Shown here: positions 33,989-43,379 of the stretch, piece after piece
Position numbering within the stretch: the stretch's first letter is position 1
Layout: each line of letters begins with the position of its first letter
DNA from: Firmicutes bacterium CAG:882
Lineage (GTDB): Bacteria; Bacillota; Clostridia; Lachnospirales; Lachnospiraceae
NCBI GenBank assembly: GCA_000435595.1
Contig: FR895425.1
Coordinates: 26,484-90,483, forward strand
DNA length: 64,000 nt
Reading direction: 5' to 3'
Made by a program: the position numbers and the translations under genes
Notes under the pieces: model-generated
Told to the model about the DNA's origin: nothing
The model's database searches: none
The model's input: only the letters and a program-made list of their open reading frames with translations

Positions 33989-34615
33989 ATGAAGACAATT
34001 CGTGATATGAATAAGATAATACTTGCATCTGCATCGCCGAGGCGCAGGGAGCTTCTGAGTCAGATGGGGCTTAAGTTTGAGGTGATGCCGAGTCATTGCG
34101 ATGAGGTTATAACGCGTAAGATACCTTGGGAGATAGTTATGGAGCTGTCATCGCAGAAGGCAAGGGAGCTTGTGTATAAGGCTGCCATGGACTCAATATC
34201 CGAGGATAAGGACAGTGACGGTGAAGGACAGGATATTCTCGTTATAGGTGCCGACACTATAGTTGCATACGGGAATGAAATCCTTGGAAAACCGAAGGAT
34301 AAGGACGATGCTGTGAGAATGCTTAAGCTTCTTGAGGGAAAGCAGCACAGCGTGTATACGGGAGTGTCGATGGTCTATCTTAAGGAGGGAATTGCGCAGA
34401 CAAGGACATTTGTTGAGGAGACGAAGGTTTTTGTGGCACCGATGACCGATGAGCAGATAGAGAAATATGTGGCAACAGGAGAGCATGTGGACAAGGCTGG
34501 TGCATATGCCATACAGGGGCTTTTTGCCGAGTATATTGTAAAGATTGAAGGGGACTATAATAATGTTGTGGGGCTCCCGATCGGAAGAATAATGAGAGAG
34601 TGCATATTCTCTTAA
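33989..34615 (+). CDS. maf: Maf family nucleoside triphosphate pyrophosphatase
   Basis: 208 residues. The signature IILASASPRRRELLSQMGL is near the N-terminus, and the catalytic aspartate is in VIGADTIVAYGNEILGKPKD. The family hydrolyses dTTP/UTP and modified nucleotides. The start at 33989 is supported by GGAGG with a 9-base gap; ATG 34007 is an alternative. An unusual insertion rich in Asp and Glu (about residues 67-79) precedes the active-site strand. It begins a run of same-strand genes through the PPIase lipoprotein. Confidence 0.9.
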   Translation: MKTIRDMNKIILASASPRRRELLSQMGLKFEVMPSHCDEVITRKIPWEIVMELSSQKARELVYKAAMDSISEDKDSDGEGQDILVIGADTIVAYGNEILGKPKDKDDAVRMLKLLEGKQHSVYTGVSMVYLKEGIAQTRTFVEETKVFVAPMTDEQIEKYVATGEHVDKAGAYAIQGLFAEYIVKIEGDYNNVVGLPIGRIMRECIFS

Positions 34616-34635
34616 GGCTTACCAGGAGTTGAATT

Positions 34636-35439
34636 ATGAAAAAGAATAAAATAAAGTTTATTGCGAGCGATTTAGACGGGACACTTCTGCTTAACGGGGC
34701 ACAGAAGGTGTCGGAAGAATTGATACCGCTCATAAAGAGGCTTAATGATGAGGGGATTATATTCTGCGCAGCCAGCGGAAGGCAGTATCCGAACTTAAGG
34801 AGGCTGTTTGGCGAGGTGGCGGATGAGCTTATGTATATCTGTGAGAACGGTTCGGTTATTATTTATAAGGACAAGCTGCTTGACAAGACGCCGATGAAGG
34901 TTGAACTCGGACGTGATATTATAAGGACTATTACAGGTGTTGAACAGTGTGAGGTGCTTGTGTCGGGTGAGAGAACATCATATCTTAAACCTAAGACGGA
35001 AAGCTATCTCGTGCGGATGCGGGATATTGTGAGAAATGATATATGTCTGGTGGATGACCTTGAGCATATAGAAGAGGATTATGTGAAGATTTCTGTGTAT
35101 GACCCGACCGGCATTGAAAATACACAGGATTATTTTCTGACTGCATTTGAAGGAAGAGCACAGTCGTGTGTATCGGGAAAACAGTGGCTTGACTATACAG
35201 CACAGGGTGTCAACAAGGGAAGTGCCATAAAGACGATTCAGCGGCTTATGGGATTTGAAGCTGAAGAGTGCATAGCCTTTGGTGATAATTTCAACGACAT
35301 TGAGATGTTTCAGAGTGTCGGATATCCTATTGTCATGAGGCAGGCAGTGGATGCAGTCAAGGCCAATGCTGCATATGAGACTGACAGAGTGGAAAACAGC
35401 TTGAGAAAGCTTATTGAAAAATTACAGACGGAGGTATAA
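34636..35439 (+). CDS. HAD-superfamily (Cof-like) hydrolase
   Basis: 267 residues. Motif I is ASDLDGTLL (nucleophile Asp), motif II is CAASGRQYPNL, and motif IV is CIAFGDNFNDIEMF. The large C2-type cap domain makes it a Cof/YidA-type sugar phosphate phosphatase. Cytosolic. It follows maf by 20 bases and precedes the 85-residue acidic protein by 2 bases. Substrate unknown. Confidence 0.9.
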   Translation: MKKNKIKFIASDLDGTLLLNGAQKVSEELIPLIKRLNDEGIIFCAASGRQYPNLRRLFGEVADELMYICENGSVIIYKDKLLDKTPMKVELGRDIIRTITGVEQCEVLVSGERTSYLKPKTESYLVRMRDIVRNDICLVDDLEHIEEDYVKISVYDPTGIENTQDYFLTAFEGRAQSCVSGKQWLDYTAQGVNKGSAIKTIQRLMGFEAEECIAFGDNFNDIEMFQSVGYPIVMRQAVDAVKANAAYETDRVENSLRKLIEKLQTEV

Positions 35440-35441
35440 TT

Positions 35442-35699
35442 ATGAATGAGATTGACGAGATGTGTGCAGAGGTATTTTTAAAGGAGCAGGGAAAGCTTTT
35501 TGATGAGCCTGTGGCAGAGACTAAGGAGGAGGCAATGGAGTTTCTTGAAGACTGTTTTGCACAGGTATTCAATTCCGAGAAGGAGCTCCGTGCATATTGG
35601 AGAGAAGAGGGACTTGATGATGAAGAGATGGAAGATGCCTCAGATGCACTTGAAGTGTTCGTTCTCCCGGATGGAAGATATCTCTATGTTGAGGCATAG
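35442..35699 (+). CDS. Small acidic hypothetical protein
   Basis: 85 residues, strongly acidic, mostly helical with a short C-terminal strand FVLPDGRYLYVEA. I do not recognise it. ACGGAGG lies upstream, and it is tightly packed between the HAD hydrolase and the lipoprotein gene, so it is probably expressed in the same operon. The arrangement suggests a real, conserved gene. Confidence 0.78.
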   Translation: MNEIDEMCAEVFLKEQGKLFDEPVAETKEEAMEFLEDCFAQVFNSEKELRAYWREEGLDDEEMEDASDALEVFVLPDGRYLYVEA

Positions 35700-36654
35700 A
35701 GTGTTAATACGTCTATCCTTAATTCTGACTTTGACGGCCTGCATTATGATGACCGGCTGTAATGTTGACGGCAGGAGTGTGACCATCAACAAATATACAT
35801 TTCAATTTGTGACAGGTGCGCATGAGGATTATGTTATAAGGGGCGGAGAATTCAGCTTAACCGCCGGTCAGATGAGACTCCTTTTGTCAGGCGTGAGAGA
35901 CGGGTATGAGGCAGCCCTTACATCAAATATATGGGATATGCAGCTTGATGACGTGTCATTTGGCGAATACGTGGATGATACTGTGCTTGATATGTCTGTG
36001 AGGCTTATGATTGTAAATATGCTTGCGGCAGATAAGCGTATTGAGCTTGGAACGGCGGAGCTTAGCGACAGCATGGAAAGTGCGGATGCTTTTTATGATG
36101 AGCATGAGCCGGAGCTTACCTATGTGAGCAGGGATGAGGTTGAGACACTGTTTGAAATGATGAGACTTTCCGACAAGGTATACAACGAACTTGGAAAGAA
36201 TGTCGACACTGAAATAAGCATGGACGAGGCGCGTGTTATCAGAATACAGTATATATATTCTAAGGACTCCATGCAAAAGCTTTATGATGCGGCTGCAGAG
36301 TATGAGGAAGGAGCAGCTTTTTCATCTCTTGCGGCAAAGTACAGCGACAGCGCGGAATATACGGCTGAGATTGGGCGTGGCGAGATGGACAAGAACTTCG
36401 AGAACACGGCATTTAATCTTGATGAAGGTCAGATTAGCAGTGTAATAAGCTGTAATAATGGATTTTATCTGATTTACTGTGTCAATGATAATGTTGAGGA
36501 TAAGATTGACAGCCAGAAGGAGAGAATCGTTCAGAACAGGCAGAAAGAGCAGTTCGAGAATTTCTTTAATGAGTTTTCAAAAAATGTTGTATTGTCTTTT
36601 GATAAAAACGCGTGGGATAGGATCACGGCGCAGCTCAAACAGGGAGAACAATAA
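35686..36654 (+). CDS. Parvulin-type peptidyl-prolyl isomerase lipoprotein (PrsA/SurA-like)
   Basis: About 322 residues. A lipoprotein signal with IMMTGC lipobox opens the protein. The middle is a SurA-N/trigger-like helical region, and the parvulin PPIase domain sits at about residues 180-275: VIRIQYIYSKDS, FSSLAAKYSDSAEY, then GEMDKNFENTAFNLDEGQISSV in pieces. The role is folding of secreted proteins outside the membrane. The ATG at 35686 overlaps the upstream gene by 14 bases; GTG 35701, with TTGAGG 7 bases upstream and directly after the previous stop, is an equally good start. Confidence 0.85.
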   Translation: MLRHRVLIRLSLILTLTACIMMTGCNVDGRSVTINKYTFQFVTGAHEDYVIRGGEFSLTAGQMRLLLSGVRDGYEAALTSNIWDMQLDDVSFGEYVDDTVLDMSVRLMIVNMLAADKRIELGTAELSDSMESADAFYDEHEPELTYVSRDEVETLFEMMRLSDKVYNELGKNVDTEISMDEARVIRIQYIYSKDSMQKLYDAAAEYEEGAAFSSLAAKYSDSAEYTAEIGRGEMDKNFENTAFNLDEGQISSVISCNNGFYLIYCVNDNVEDKIDSQKERIVQNRQKEQFENFFNEFSKNVVLSFDKNAWDRITAQLKQGEQ

Positions 36655-36676
36655 AACAGAATATTTAGTATAAAAT

Positions 36677-36717
36677 AAGTGTGCATTATACAGGTACAGT
36701 GTAATGCACACTTGTTT
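36677..36717. terminator. Bidirectional terminator between PPIase and signal peptidase genes
   Basis: AAGTGTGCATTA (36677-36688) with TAATGCACACTT (36702-36713), then GTTTTTA. The genes on both sides converge on it. Confidence 0.85.
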
Positions 36718-37491
36718 TTATTTTATGAGGTGTATTGTCGGAAAGTAACAGAACATAGCCTTGGCTATAATTTTATCTTTGCTCACAAAAGTGTTGTTCC
36801 AGAAACGTGAATCCCATGAGGAGTTGCGGTTATCTCCCATCATGAAATAGCAGTTCTCAGGTACCGTAAAAGGTCCGCTTACACCTGAAGTTTCGACTGT
36901 GAGATAATCGCTCTCATCAAGCGGCTGTCCATTAATATATACGGTTCCGTGTTCGATGTATACTGTCTCGCCGGGAAGACCGATGATGCGCTTGATGTAT
37001 TTTTGCGTCTCGTCGTCAGGATAGTAGAATACGACAACGTCGCCGCGCTTAGGATCTGAATTGATATAGGCAAGTCTGTTGCCTATTATTCTGTTGCCCT
37101 CGGTTATAGTGGGTATCATGGAGCCTGATGGGATTCGGGCATTCACTATCAGGTATCTGTTAGTCAGTGTCGCGAGTATGAAAGCGGCGGCGATGATGGC
37201 AACATAGCTTATAATCTCCCGGATTATTCTGCCGTGGCGTGATTTTTTGCCCGGTGAGGCAGCTTCCTCATCATCAGGCTCATCAACCTCAGCGGCTTCG
37301 TCCATGCAGGAAGCTTCTGCTGAAATGTCATCCGGAATGTCATCGTTTTTAAAATGTGAAGCATCTATAAAAATATCATCATCTTCATGCGCAATGTCAT
37401 TTTTGCCATTTACTATGTGTTTTTGGTTTTTTTGGGGGATGTTTCCGGTATCATCTAAATTAATATATATATATTCTAAATCTTTGCTCAT
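36718..37491 (-). CDS. lepB: Signal peptidase I with long acidic N-terminal extension
   Basis: 257 residues. After an unusual cytosolic, Asp/Glu-rich segment of about 80 residues come one membrane helix (YVAIIAAAFILATLTNRYLI) and the S26 peptidase domain. The catalytic serine is in IPSGSMIPT and the lysine in YIKRIIGLPGE. The GDNRNSSWDSRFW box is also present. It removes signal peptides from exported proteins. The acidic extension is much longer than in standard SipS-type enzymes. It is convergent with the PPIase lipoprotein gene. Confidence 0.92.
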   Translation of the reverse strand: MSKDLEYIYINLDDTGNIPQKNQKHIVNGKNDIAHEDDDIFIDASHFKNDDIPDDISAEASCMDEAAEVDEPDDEEAASPGKKSRHGRIIREIISYVAIIAAAFILATLTNRYLIVNARIPSGSMIPTITEGNRIIGNRLAYINSDPKRGDVVVFYYPDDETQKYIKRIIGLPGETVYIEHGTVYINGQPLDESDYLTVETSGVSGPFTVPENCYFMMGDNRNSSWDSRFWNNTFVSKDKIIAKAMFCYFPTIHLIK

Positions 37492-37588
37492 ATTTTTAGT
37501 CCTTTTAGTTGAATAAGCTTATTATAAATCAAAATTATGGTTTCAACAAGTTAATATGTCCGTAAAAAATAAAAAAAATATAAAATTA

Positions 37589-37615
37589 TTAGCAGTCTTA
37601 TTAAATGAGTGCTAA
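37589..37615 (+). promoter_or_regulatory. CIRCE element (HrcA operator) upstream of htpG
   Basis: TTAGCAGTC-N9-GAGTGCTAA at 37589-37615 differs from the consensus TTAGCACTC-N9-GAGTGCTAA at one base. It lies directly upstream of the htpG promoter and predicts HrcA-controlled heat-shock expression. Confidence 0.88.
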
Positions 37616-37620
37616 AAGTG

Positions 37621-37649
37621 TTGACATTTGCCGAAGCCGGTATTACTAT
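37621..37649 (+). promoter_or_regulatory. Promoter of htpG
   Basis: Perfect TTGACA (37621-37626), 17-base spacer, TACTAT (37644-37649). The CIRCE element ends 5 bases before the -35 box. Confidence 0.7.
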
Positions 37650-37688
37650 ATAGCTGTTGTAAGATTTTAGTATACGGAGGTTATAATA

Positions 37689-39692
37689 ATGGCAAATACA
37701 CATGGAAGCTTATCAATTAACAGTGACAATATTTTCCCTATAATTAAGAAGTGGTTATATTCGGATCACGACATTTTCTACAGAGAGCTTATATCTAACG
37801 GCTGTGATGCGATAACGAAGCTTAAGAAGCTTGAACTTATGGGAGAGTATACCGCACCTGAGGATAACAAGTATCAGGTTAAGGTTATCGTAAGCGCGAA
37901 GGATAAGACAATCAGGTTCATTGATAATGGTCTTGGTATGACAGCTGATGAGGTTAATGAGTACATCTGTCAGATAGCATTTTCAGGGGCTGAGGCATTC
38001 CTTGAGAAGTACAAGGACAAGGCTAATGAGGATCAGATTATCGGACATTTCGGACTTGGTTTTTATTCGGCATTTATGGTCGCTGACAGAGTTACAATAG
38101 ATACACTCTCATATCAGGAGGGTGCTAAGCCGGTTCACTGGGAGTGCGACGGCGGCACTGAGTACGATATGGAGGAGGGAGATAAGACTACAAGAGGTAC
38201 TGAGATTACTCTTTATCTCTCGGAGGAGTGCAATGAATTCGCCAACGAGTACCGTGCAAAGGAAGTAATCGAGAAGTATTGTTCTTTCATGCCTGTTGAG
38301 ATATATGTTGAGAATGCGGATGCAGGCGAACAGTATCAGACAATTAACGAGGACGAGCTTCTTGATACCGATAAGGTGATTGAGACAATAGTTGAGGAAG
38401 CTAAGACAGAGGAGATTGAGAAGGAGGACGGAAATAAGGAGACGGTTGAGACGGTTCCTGCTTCTAAGAAGCTTAAGATTGTAAAGAGACCTGTTCCGAT
38501 TAACGATACAACACCACTCTGGACGAAGCATCCTAATGAATGTACTGAGGAGCAGTACAAGGAGTTCTACCGCAAGGTGTTTAAGGACTATAAGGAGCCT
38601 CTTTTCTGGATTCATCTCAACATGGATTATCCGTTTAACTTAAAGGGTATTTTATATTTCCCTAAGTTAAACACGGAGTACGATACAATAGAGGGAACAA
38701 TCAAGCTATACAATAATCAGGTATTTATTGCAGATAACATCAAGGAAGTTATTCCTGAGTTCCTTATGCTTTTAAAGGGTGTAATCGATTGCCCTGACCT
38801 TCCTCTTAATGTATCGAGAAGTGCACTTCAGAACGATGGCTTTGTAAAGAAGATTTCTGATTACATCACAAAGAAGGTTGCCGATAAGTTAAGCGGAATG
38901 TGTAAGACCGAGAAAGAGAGCTACGAGAAGTATTGGGATGACATAAATCCGTTCATCAAGTACGGCTGCATAAAGGATGACAAGTTCTTCGAGAAGATGA
39001 AAGATTATATTCTCTTTAAGAATCTTGACGGTAAGTATCTTACTCTTCCGGAGTGTCTTGAGGAGAACAAGGAGAAGCATGAGAATACGGTATTCTATGT
39101 AAAGAACGAGACAGAGCAGGGTCAGTATATCAAGATGTTCAAGGAGGCAGGCTTAGATGCCGTAATTCTTACGCACAATATTGACTCAGCGTTCATTAAT
39201 CACCTTGAGCAGAAGAATGAGGGCGTTAAGTTCCTGAGCATTGATTCAGATCTCACAGAGACTTTCAAGGAAGAACAGACAGAGGATGAGGTAAAGGAGC
39301 TTAAGGAGAAGGAGGAGAAGCTTTCGGAGGTATTTAAGAAGGCTCTCGGCAATGACAAGCTTGCAGTTAAGCTTGAAAAACTTAAGAATGAATCGATTGC
39401 GTCCATGATTACCGTATCTGAGGATTCTAAGCGTATGCAGGAAATGATGAAAATGTATGGTATGTACGGTATGGATCCTTCGATGTTCGGTCAGGAGGGA
39501 CAGACACTCGTTCTTAATGCCAAGCATCCGCTTGTTCAGTATGTTGAGGCTAACCCGGATGGTGAGAATACAGCACTCTTCTGTGAACAGTTGTATGATC
39601 TTGCCGAGCTTGCACATGCACCTCTTAAGCCTGAGAGAATGAGTGCGTTTATTGAGAGAAGCAACAAGCTCATGGAGATTATTGCAAAGTAA
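37689..39692 (+). CDS. htpG: Hsp90 chaperone HtpG
   Basis: 667 residues. The GHKL ATPase domain includes LISNGCDAITKLK, DNGLGMTADEV and GHFGLGFYSAFMVAD. A charged linker (about residues 225-255, rich in Glu and Lys), the middle domain and the C-terminal dimerisation domain follow. It is a little longer than E. coli HtpG. Cytosolic ATP-dependent protein-folding machine. GGAGG precedes the ATG, and a CIRCE element and promoter lie upstream. It is monocistronic with a terminator downstream. Confidence 0.95.
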   Translation: MANTHGSLSINSDNIFPIIKKWLYSDHDIFYRELISNGCDAITKLKKLELMGEYTAPEDNKYQVKVIVSAKDKTIRFIDNGLGMTADEVNEYICQIAFSGAEAFLEKYKDKANEDQIIGHFGLGFYSAFMVADRVTIDTLSYQEGAKPVHWECDGGTEYDMEEGDKTTRGTEITLYLSEECNEFANEYRAKEVIEKYCSFMPVEIYVENADAGEQYQTINEDELLDTDKVIETIVEEAKTEEIEKEDGNKETVETVPASKKLKIVKRPVPINDTTPLWTKHPNECTEEQYKEFYRKVFKDYKEPLFWIHLNMDYPFNLKGILYFPKLNTEYDTIEGTIKLYNNQVFIADNIKEVIPEFLMLLKGVIDCPDLPLNVSRSALQNDGFVKKISDYITKKVADKLSGMCKTEKESYEKYWDDINPFIKYGCIKDDKFFEKMKDYILFKNLDGKYLTLPECLEENKEKHENTVFYVKNETEQGQYIKMFKEAGLDAVILTHNIDSAFINHLEQKNEGVKFLSIDSDLTETFKEEQTEDEVKELKEKEEKLSEVFKKALGNDKLAVKLEKLKNESIASMITVSEDSKRMQEMMKMYGMYGMDPSMFGQEGQTLVLNAKHPLVQYVEANPDGENTALFCEQLYDLAELAHAPLKPERMSAFIERSNKLMEIIAK

Positions 39693-39769
39693 TAACAGCA
39701 ATAATAAGGCTGTGATTTTGAACGTAGTCGCTTTACTTACAAATATTTGGTCACTGTATTGACACAATA

Positions 39770-39815
39770 AAAAAGATGTACTATCATCTAATTGGTTGAT
39801 GGTACATCTTTTTTG
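39770..39815 (+). terminator. Terminator after htpG
   Basis: AAAAAGATGTACTATCATC and its near-complement GATGGTACATCTTTTTT form a long stem with a short loop, ending in a T run. Confidence 0.8.
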
Positions 39816-39835
39816 TGTGAAGGACATGATAGATT

Positions 39836-41599
39836 ATGAAAAAACAAAATTTCCGAGAGAACGGTTTTGAGGCTGACAGAATTGTCTCATATTTTAAGGC
39901 TGAGTGGAAGGTGCTTGCGGCGGTAACGGTGTCGGGACTTATCTATAACCTCGGACTATTGGCGGGACCGTGGTTTGAGGGAAGGATGACTGGGTGTCTT
40001 GTCGACATACTCGGCGGCAGGAGCGGTTTTTACGATATGCTTGTGCTTGTCATTGCCTATGTCTTAGCGATAGGAGTCGTGCAGGTGTCAAGATACATAA
40101 AGCGTTTCTATGTGAGACGTTTTGCCAACAATGTGAACAGAAGAATGAAGCATGTGCTCTATGGAAGCCTGGTCAGAAAGAGCAGGCTTGAAATTAATGA
40201 GGACGGTGTCGGCAATGTCATGACAAAGGCAATTCTCGATGTTGATGACTGTGCCGAAGGAATGAGAAAGTTCACAACAGAGGTCTTTGATACAGGAGTG
40301 GCACTCTTGGCCTATATGGGAATGCTTTTGTGGTATGACTGGAGACTTGGAATCATAAGCCTTATATTTCCTCCGGTATCATATGTGGCGGCTGAAAAGT
40401 TAAAGTCGGTGGTTCAGCGCACCGGAGCGGCATATAAGGAGCAGTCAGGGGCACTGAGCACCGCAACACTTGACAGGGCGTCGAATGCGATAACCTACAG
40501 AGTGTTCGGCTGCGAGGAGGAGAGAAAGGCAGACTATGAGGGGAAGCTCACGGCTTATGAGAAAGCTGCAGTGAAGGCGAATATATGGAACACGATGATG
40601 ACACCGCTGTACCGCGTTGTATCGATGACGGGAGTTATATTCATTCTGTATTTCGGAGGGAAGAATGTGCTTGGAAACGGCTGGAGAGCATGGGACATTG
40701 CGGCGTTTACGACATTTCTGTCATGCTTTACCAAGCTGTCCGTAAAGTCGTCGAAGGCTGCCAGGCTTTTTAACTCCGTGCACAAGGCACAGGTATCCTG
40801 GAAGAGAATCAAGCCTCTCATGAAGTGCAGGGAGAATGAAGTCTTGATTGCAGACGGTGCAAGGACTCATGAAGGACACGCCGGAAGTCTCTCGGTAAAA
40901 GAGTTAGGCTTTGGATACCCTTCAGCACCGAACGGCGAGAGAATATTTGACGGGCTTTCATTTGATGCGGAGCCGGGACAGATAATAGGTGTAACGGGAG
41001 CGGTAGCCAGCGGAAAATCGACATTGGGTAAGATTTTTTTGTGCGAGTATCCTTATGATGGGAGCATAATCTACGACGGAGAAGAGCTCAGTGCCATGAG
41101 CGACGCAGAGCGTGCATGCGTGGTCGGGTATCTCGGACACGACACGGAGCTTTTTGCGGACAGTATAAGAAACAATATTCTTCTCGGGGACGAGGAGGAT
41201 GTCGACAGGCTTTTGAAAGCGGTAAGTTTTAAAGAGGAGGCTGCAGCGATGGAGAACGGTGCCGACACCATGGTCGGCACGGGAGGCGTGCGTCTCTCAG
41301 GCGGTCAGGCACAGAGAATTGCACTTGCAAGAACACTCTGCCACAAGAGACCTCTTATGATTCTTGATGATCCGTTCTCGGCACTTGATAAAAATACGGA
41401 GGAGGAAGTGTTTGACAATCTTAAAAGTATTGCGTCGGACGATATTGTACTATTAATATCGCACAGGCTGTATATGTTTCCACGCATGGATAAGATTATA
41501 TGGCTTGAAAACGGCAGAGCTGTGGTCGGAACCCATGATGAGCTCATGAAGAAAGTTCCCGAGTATGCGAAGCTTTACAATGACCAGAAAGGAGGATGA
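39836..41599 (+). CDS. ABC exporter subunit 1 (permease-ATPase fusion)
   Basis: 587 residues: six-helix transmembrane domain (about 20-320) and a nucleotide-binding domain. Walker A is GAVASGKST, the signature LSGGQAQRIALAR is intact, and the H-loop is LISHRL. However the Walker B ends LDDPFS (Asp instead of the catalytic Glu), and the Q-loop position reads YLGHDTELF. The partner gene starts 2 bases after the stop, so they form a heterodimeric exporter in which this subunit carries the non-catalytic ATP site. Substrate unknown; drug or peptide export is typical. The NADH/redox-type CydDC pair is an unlikely alternative. Confidence 0.88.
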   Translation: MKKQNFRENGFEADRIVSYFKAEWKVLAAVTVSGLIYNLGLLAGPWFEGRMTGCLVDILGGRSGFYDMLVLVIAYVLAIGVVQVSRYIKRFYVRRFANNVNRRMKHVLYGSLVRKSRLEINEDGVGNVMTKAILDVDDCAEGMRKFTTEVFDTGVALLAYMGMLLWYDWRLGIISLIFPPVSYVAAEKLKSVVQRTGAAYKEQSGALSTATLDRASNAITYRVFGCEEERKADYEGKLTAYEKAAVKANIWNTMMTPLYRVVSMTGVIFILYFGGKNVLGNGWRAWDIAAFTTFLSCFTKLSVKSSKAARLFNSVHKAQVSWKRIKPLMKCRENEVLIADGARTHEGHAGSLSVKELGFGYPSAPNGERIFDGLSFDAEPGQIIGVTGAVASGKSTLGKIFLCEYPYDGSIIYDGEELSAMSDAERACVVGYLGHDTELFADSIRNNILLGDEEDVDRLLKAVSFKEEAAAMENGADTMVGTGGVRLSGGQAQRIALARTLCHKRPLMILDDPFSALDKNTEEEVFDNLKSIASDDIVLLISHRLYMFPRMDKIIWLENGRAVVGTHDELMKKVPEYAKLYNDQKGG

Positions 41600-41601
41600 C
41601 A

Positions 41602-43289
41602 TGACGGAAAACAGCAAAGTTAAGAAAAATAACGCCGGAAATGTCGGAAAGATTATTTTTCGTACCATGGCAGAATATGGTTTTCTGTCGGCGGGCATTA
41701 TAGCCGCAGTTATCGGAGCGGTTGCAGCGGCACTTATTCCACCACTTGTTTTGGGAAATATTGTGGATATACTCGCCATGGGAGAGCTGCCCCCGGTGGG
41801 AATGGCATTTCTGTATTTTGGGATGCTTGCGTTGACGGGCTTTTTAGAGTCTGCAAGAGAAGGGCTTCTCACCGTGTTAGGACAGAAGATAACCCACGGA
41901 TTGAGAAGCAGCCTTATGGGAAAGCTTGTCAGGCTGTCAGCCGATGAGCTTAACAGGCAGGAGCCGGGAAATCTCGTCTCGAGATTTGTAGGTGACGTTG
42001 ACATGGTGGAGAATCTGTTCACCTCGGGCATTATAAGCATGTTTGCCGATGCATGCAAAATTGTGAGCATTCTCGCCGTTATATGGGTTAAGAATATGGG
42101 ACTTGCCATTGTCCTTCTGCTTTTGCTCCCTGTGTTGTTCGTATTCACAAGGTATGTGCAGAAAAATATGCTCACGGCACAGCTTGAGAACAGAAGAGCG
42201 GTCGGAAGGGCATCGGGACATGTGCCTGAAACTTTGAAAAATATAAGAACCATACACTGTCTTTTAAAAGAGAAGTACATGGAGAAAAAGTACGATGAGT
42301 ATATAGGGCAGAGCTACATGGCGATGGAAAAGACTAATTTTTACGATGCCATATACTCACCGGTGATACTCATTTTGAATGCGGTTGTAGTTGCTGTCGT
42401 GATGCTTCTCTCGGCATCGGGAAACAGCAGCGTGCTGACATTTTTCGGAATGTCAGCCGGTACAGCGGTTGCGTTAATCAACTACATTTCAGAGATATTT
42501 TCGCCTGTTGAGAGTCTCGGAATGGAGATTCAGACCATACAGTCGGCATTTGCGGGAATCAAAAGAATCAATGAATTTCTCACTCTTTCGGAGAGGAAGG
42601 TACATTACGGTGAGGTACAGAGCAGTTCAAACAGCGCAGGTGACGACGGTGCGGACAAGCCGTATGTAGAGTTTAAAAACGTCACCTTCGGATACGATGA
42701 GCATGTCATTCTTGACGATGTGAGCTTTGAGGTAAAAAGAGGCGGGCAGGCGACTTTGTCAGGAAGAACCGGAGCAGGAAAGAGTACGATATTCAAGCTT
42801 CTGCTCGGGCTGTATGAGCCGCAGAAGGGAAGCGTGCTGATTGACGGAACACCTGCGGCGGCACTCAGGGATGAGGAGCGCAGAAATATATTCGGATATG
42901 TCGAGCAGTCGTTTCACATGGTTCCGGGTACGGTAAAGGAACAGATTACACTGTTTGACGATTCGATATCGGAGGAGGATGTGCGTGATGCGGCAGTTCT
43001 TGCCGGGCTTCATGACACAATCATGAAGCTGGAGAAGGGGTATGACACGATATGTACGCCTGAGCTGTTCTCACAGGGACAGTGGCAGTTATTATCAATA
43101 GCGAGAGCAGCAGCTGCAAAGCCTGAGCTTCTTCTGCTTGATGAGATTACGGCAAACCTTGATGCCGAGACGGAGAAAACGGTTCTTCAGGCGTTAAAGA
43201 GGGTATCAAAGGACAGAACTGTGCTCTCAATTTCACATAGGACGATGGCAGAAACGGGACGTATTATACCGATACATTCGAATAAATAA
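41602..43289 (+). CDS. ABC exporter subunit 2 (permease-ATPase fusion)
   Basis: 562 residues. GGAGG lies upstream of the ATG at 41602; the open frame from 41565 overlaps the first subunit. Walker A is SGRTGAGKST, the Q-loop is YVEQSFHMV, and Walker B is LLLDEITANLD with the catalytic Glu, but the signature is degenerate (FSQGQWQLLSIARA). It complements subunit 1: one composite ATP site is canonical and the other degenerate, as in known heterodimeric exporters. The C-terminus is short after the H-loop SISHRT. Confidence 0.88.
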
Positions 43290-43379
43290 ATATAGCAGAT
43301 ATCTGTTGACAGATTATTTCTCACAGGAGTAAAATTGTACATACAATAACATGATGATAACTGAACACGGAGGCATGCT

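Noticed and set aside
41453..42280. Minus-strand frame of 275 residues
   Set aside because: Antisense to the two ABC exporter genes; no ribosome binding site or domain.
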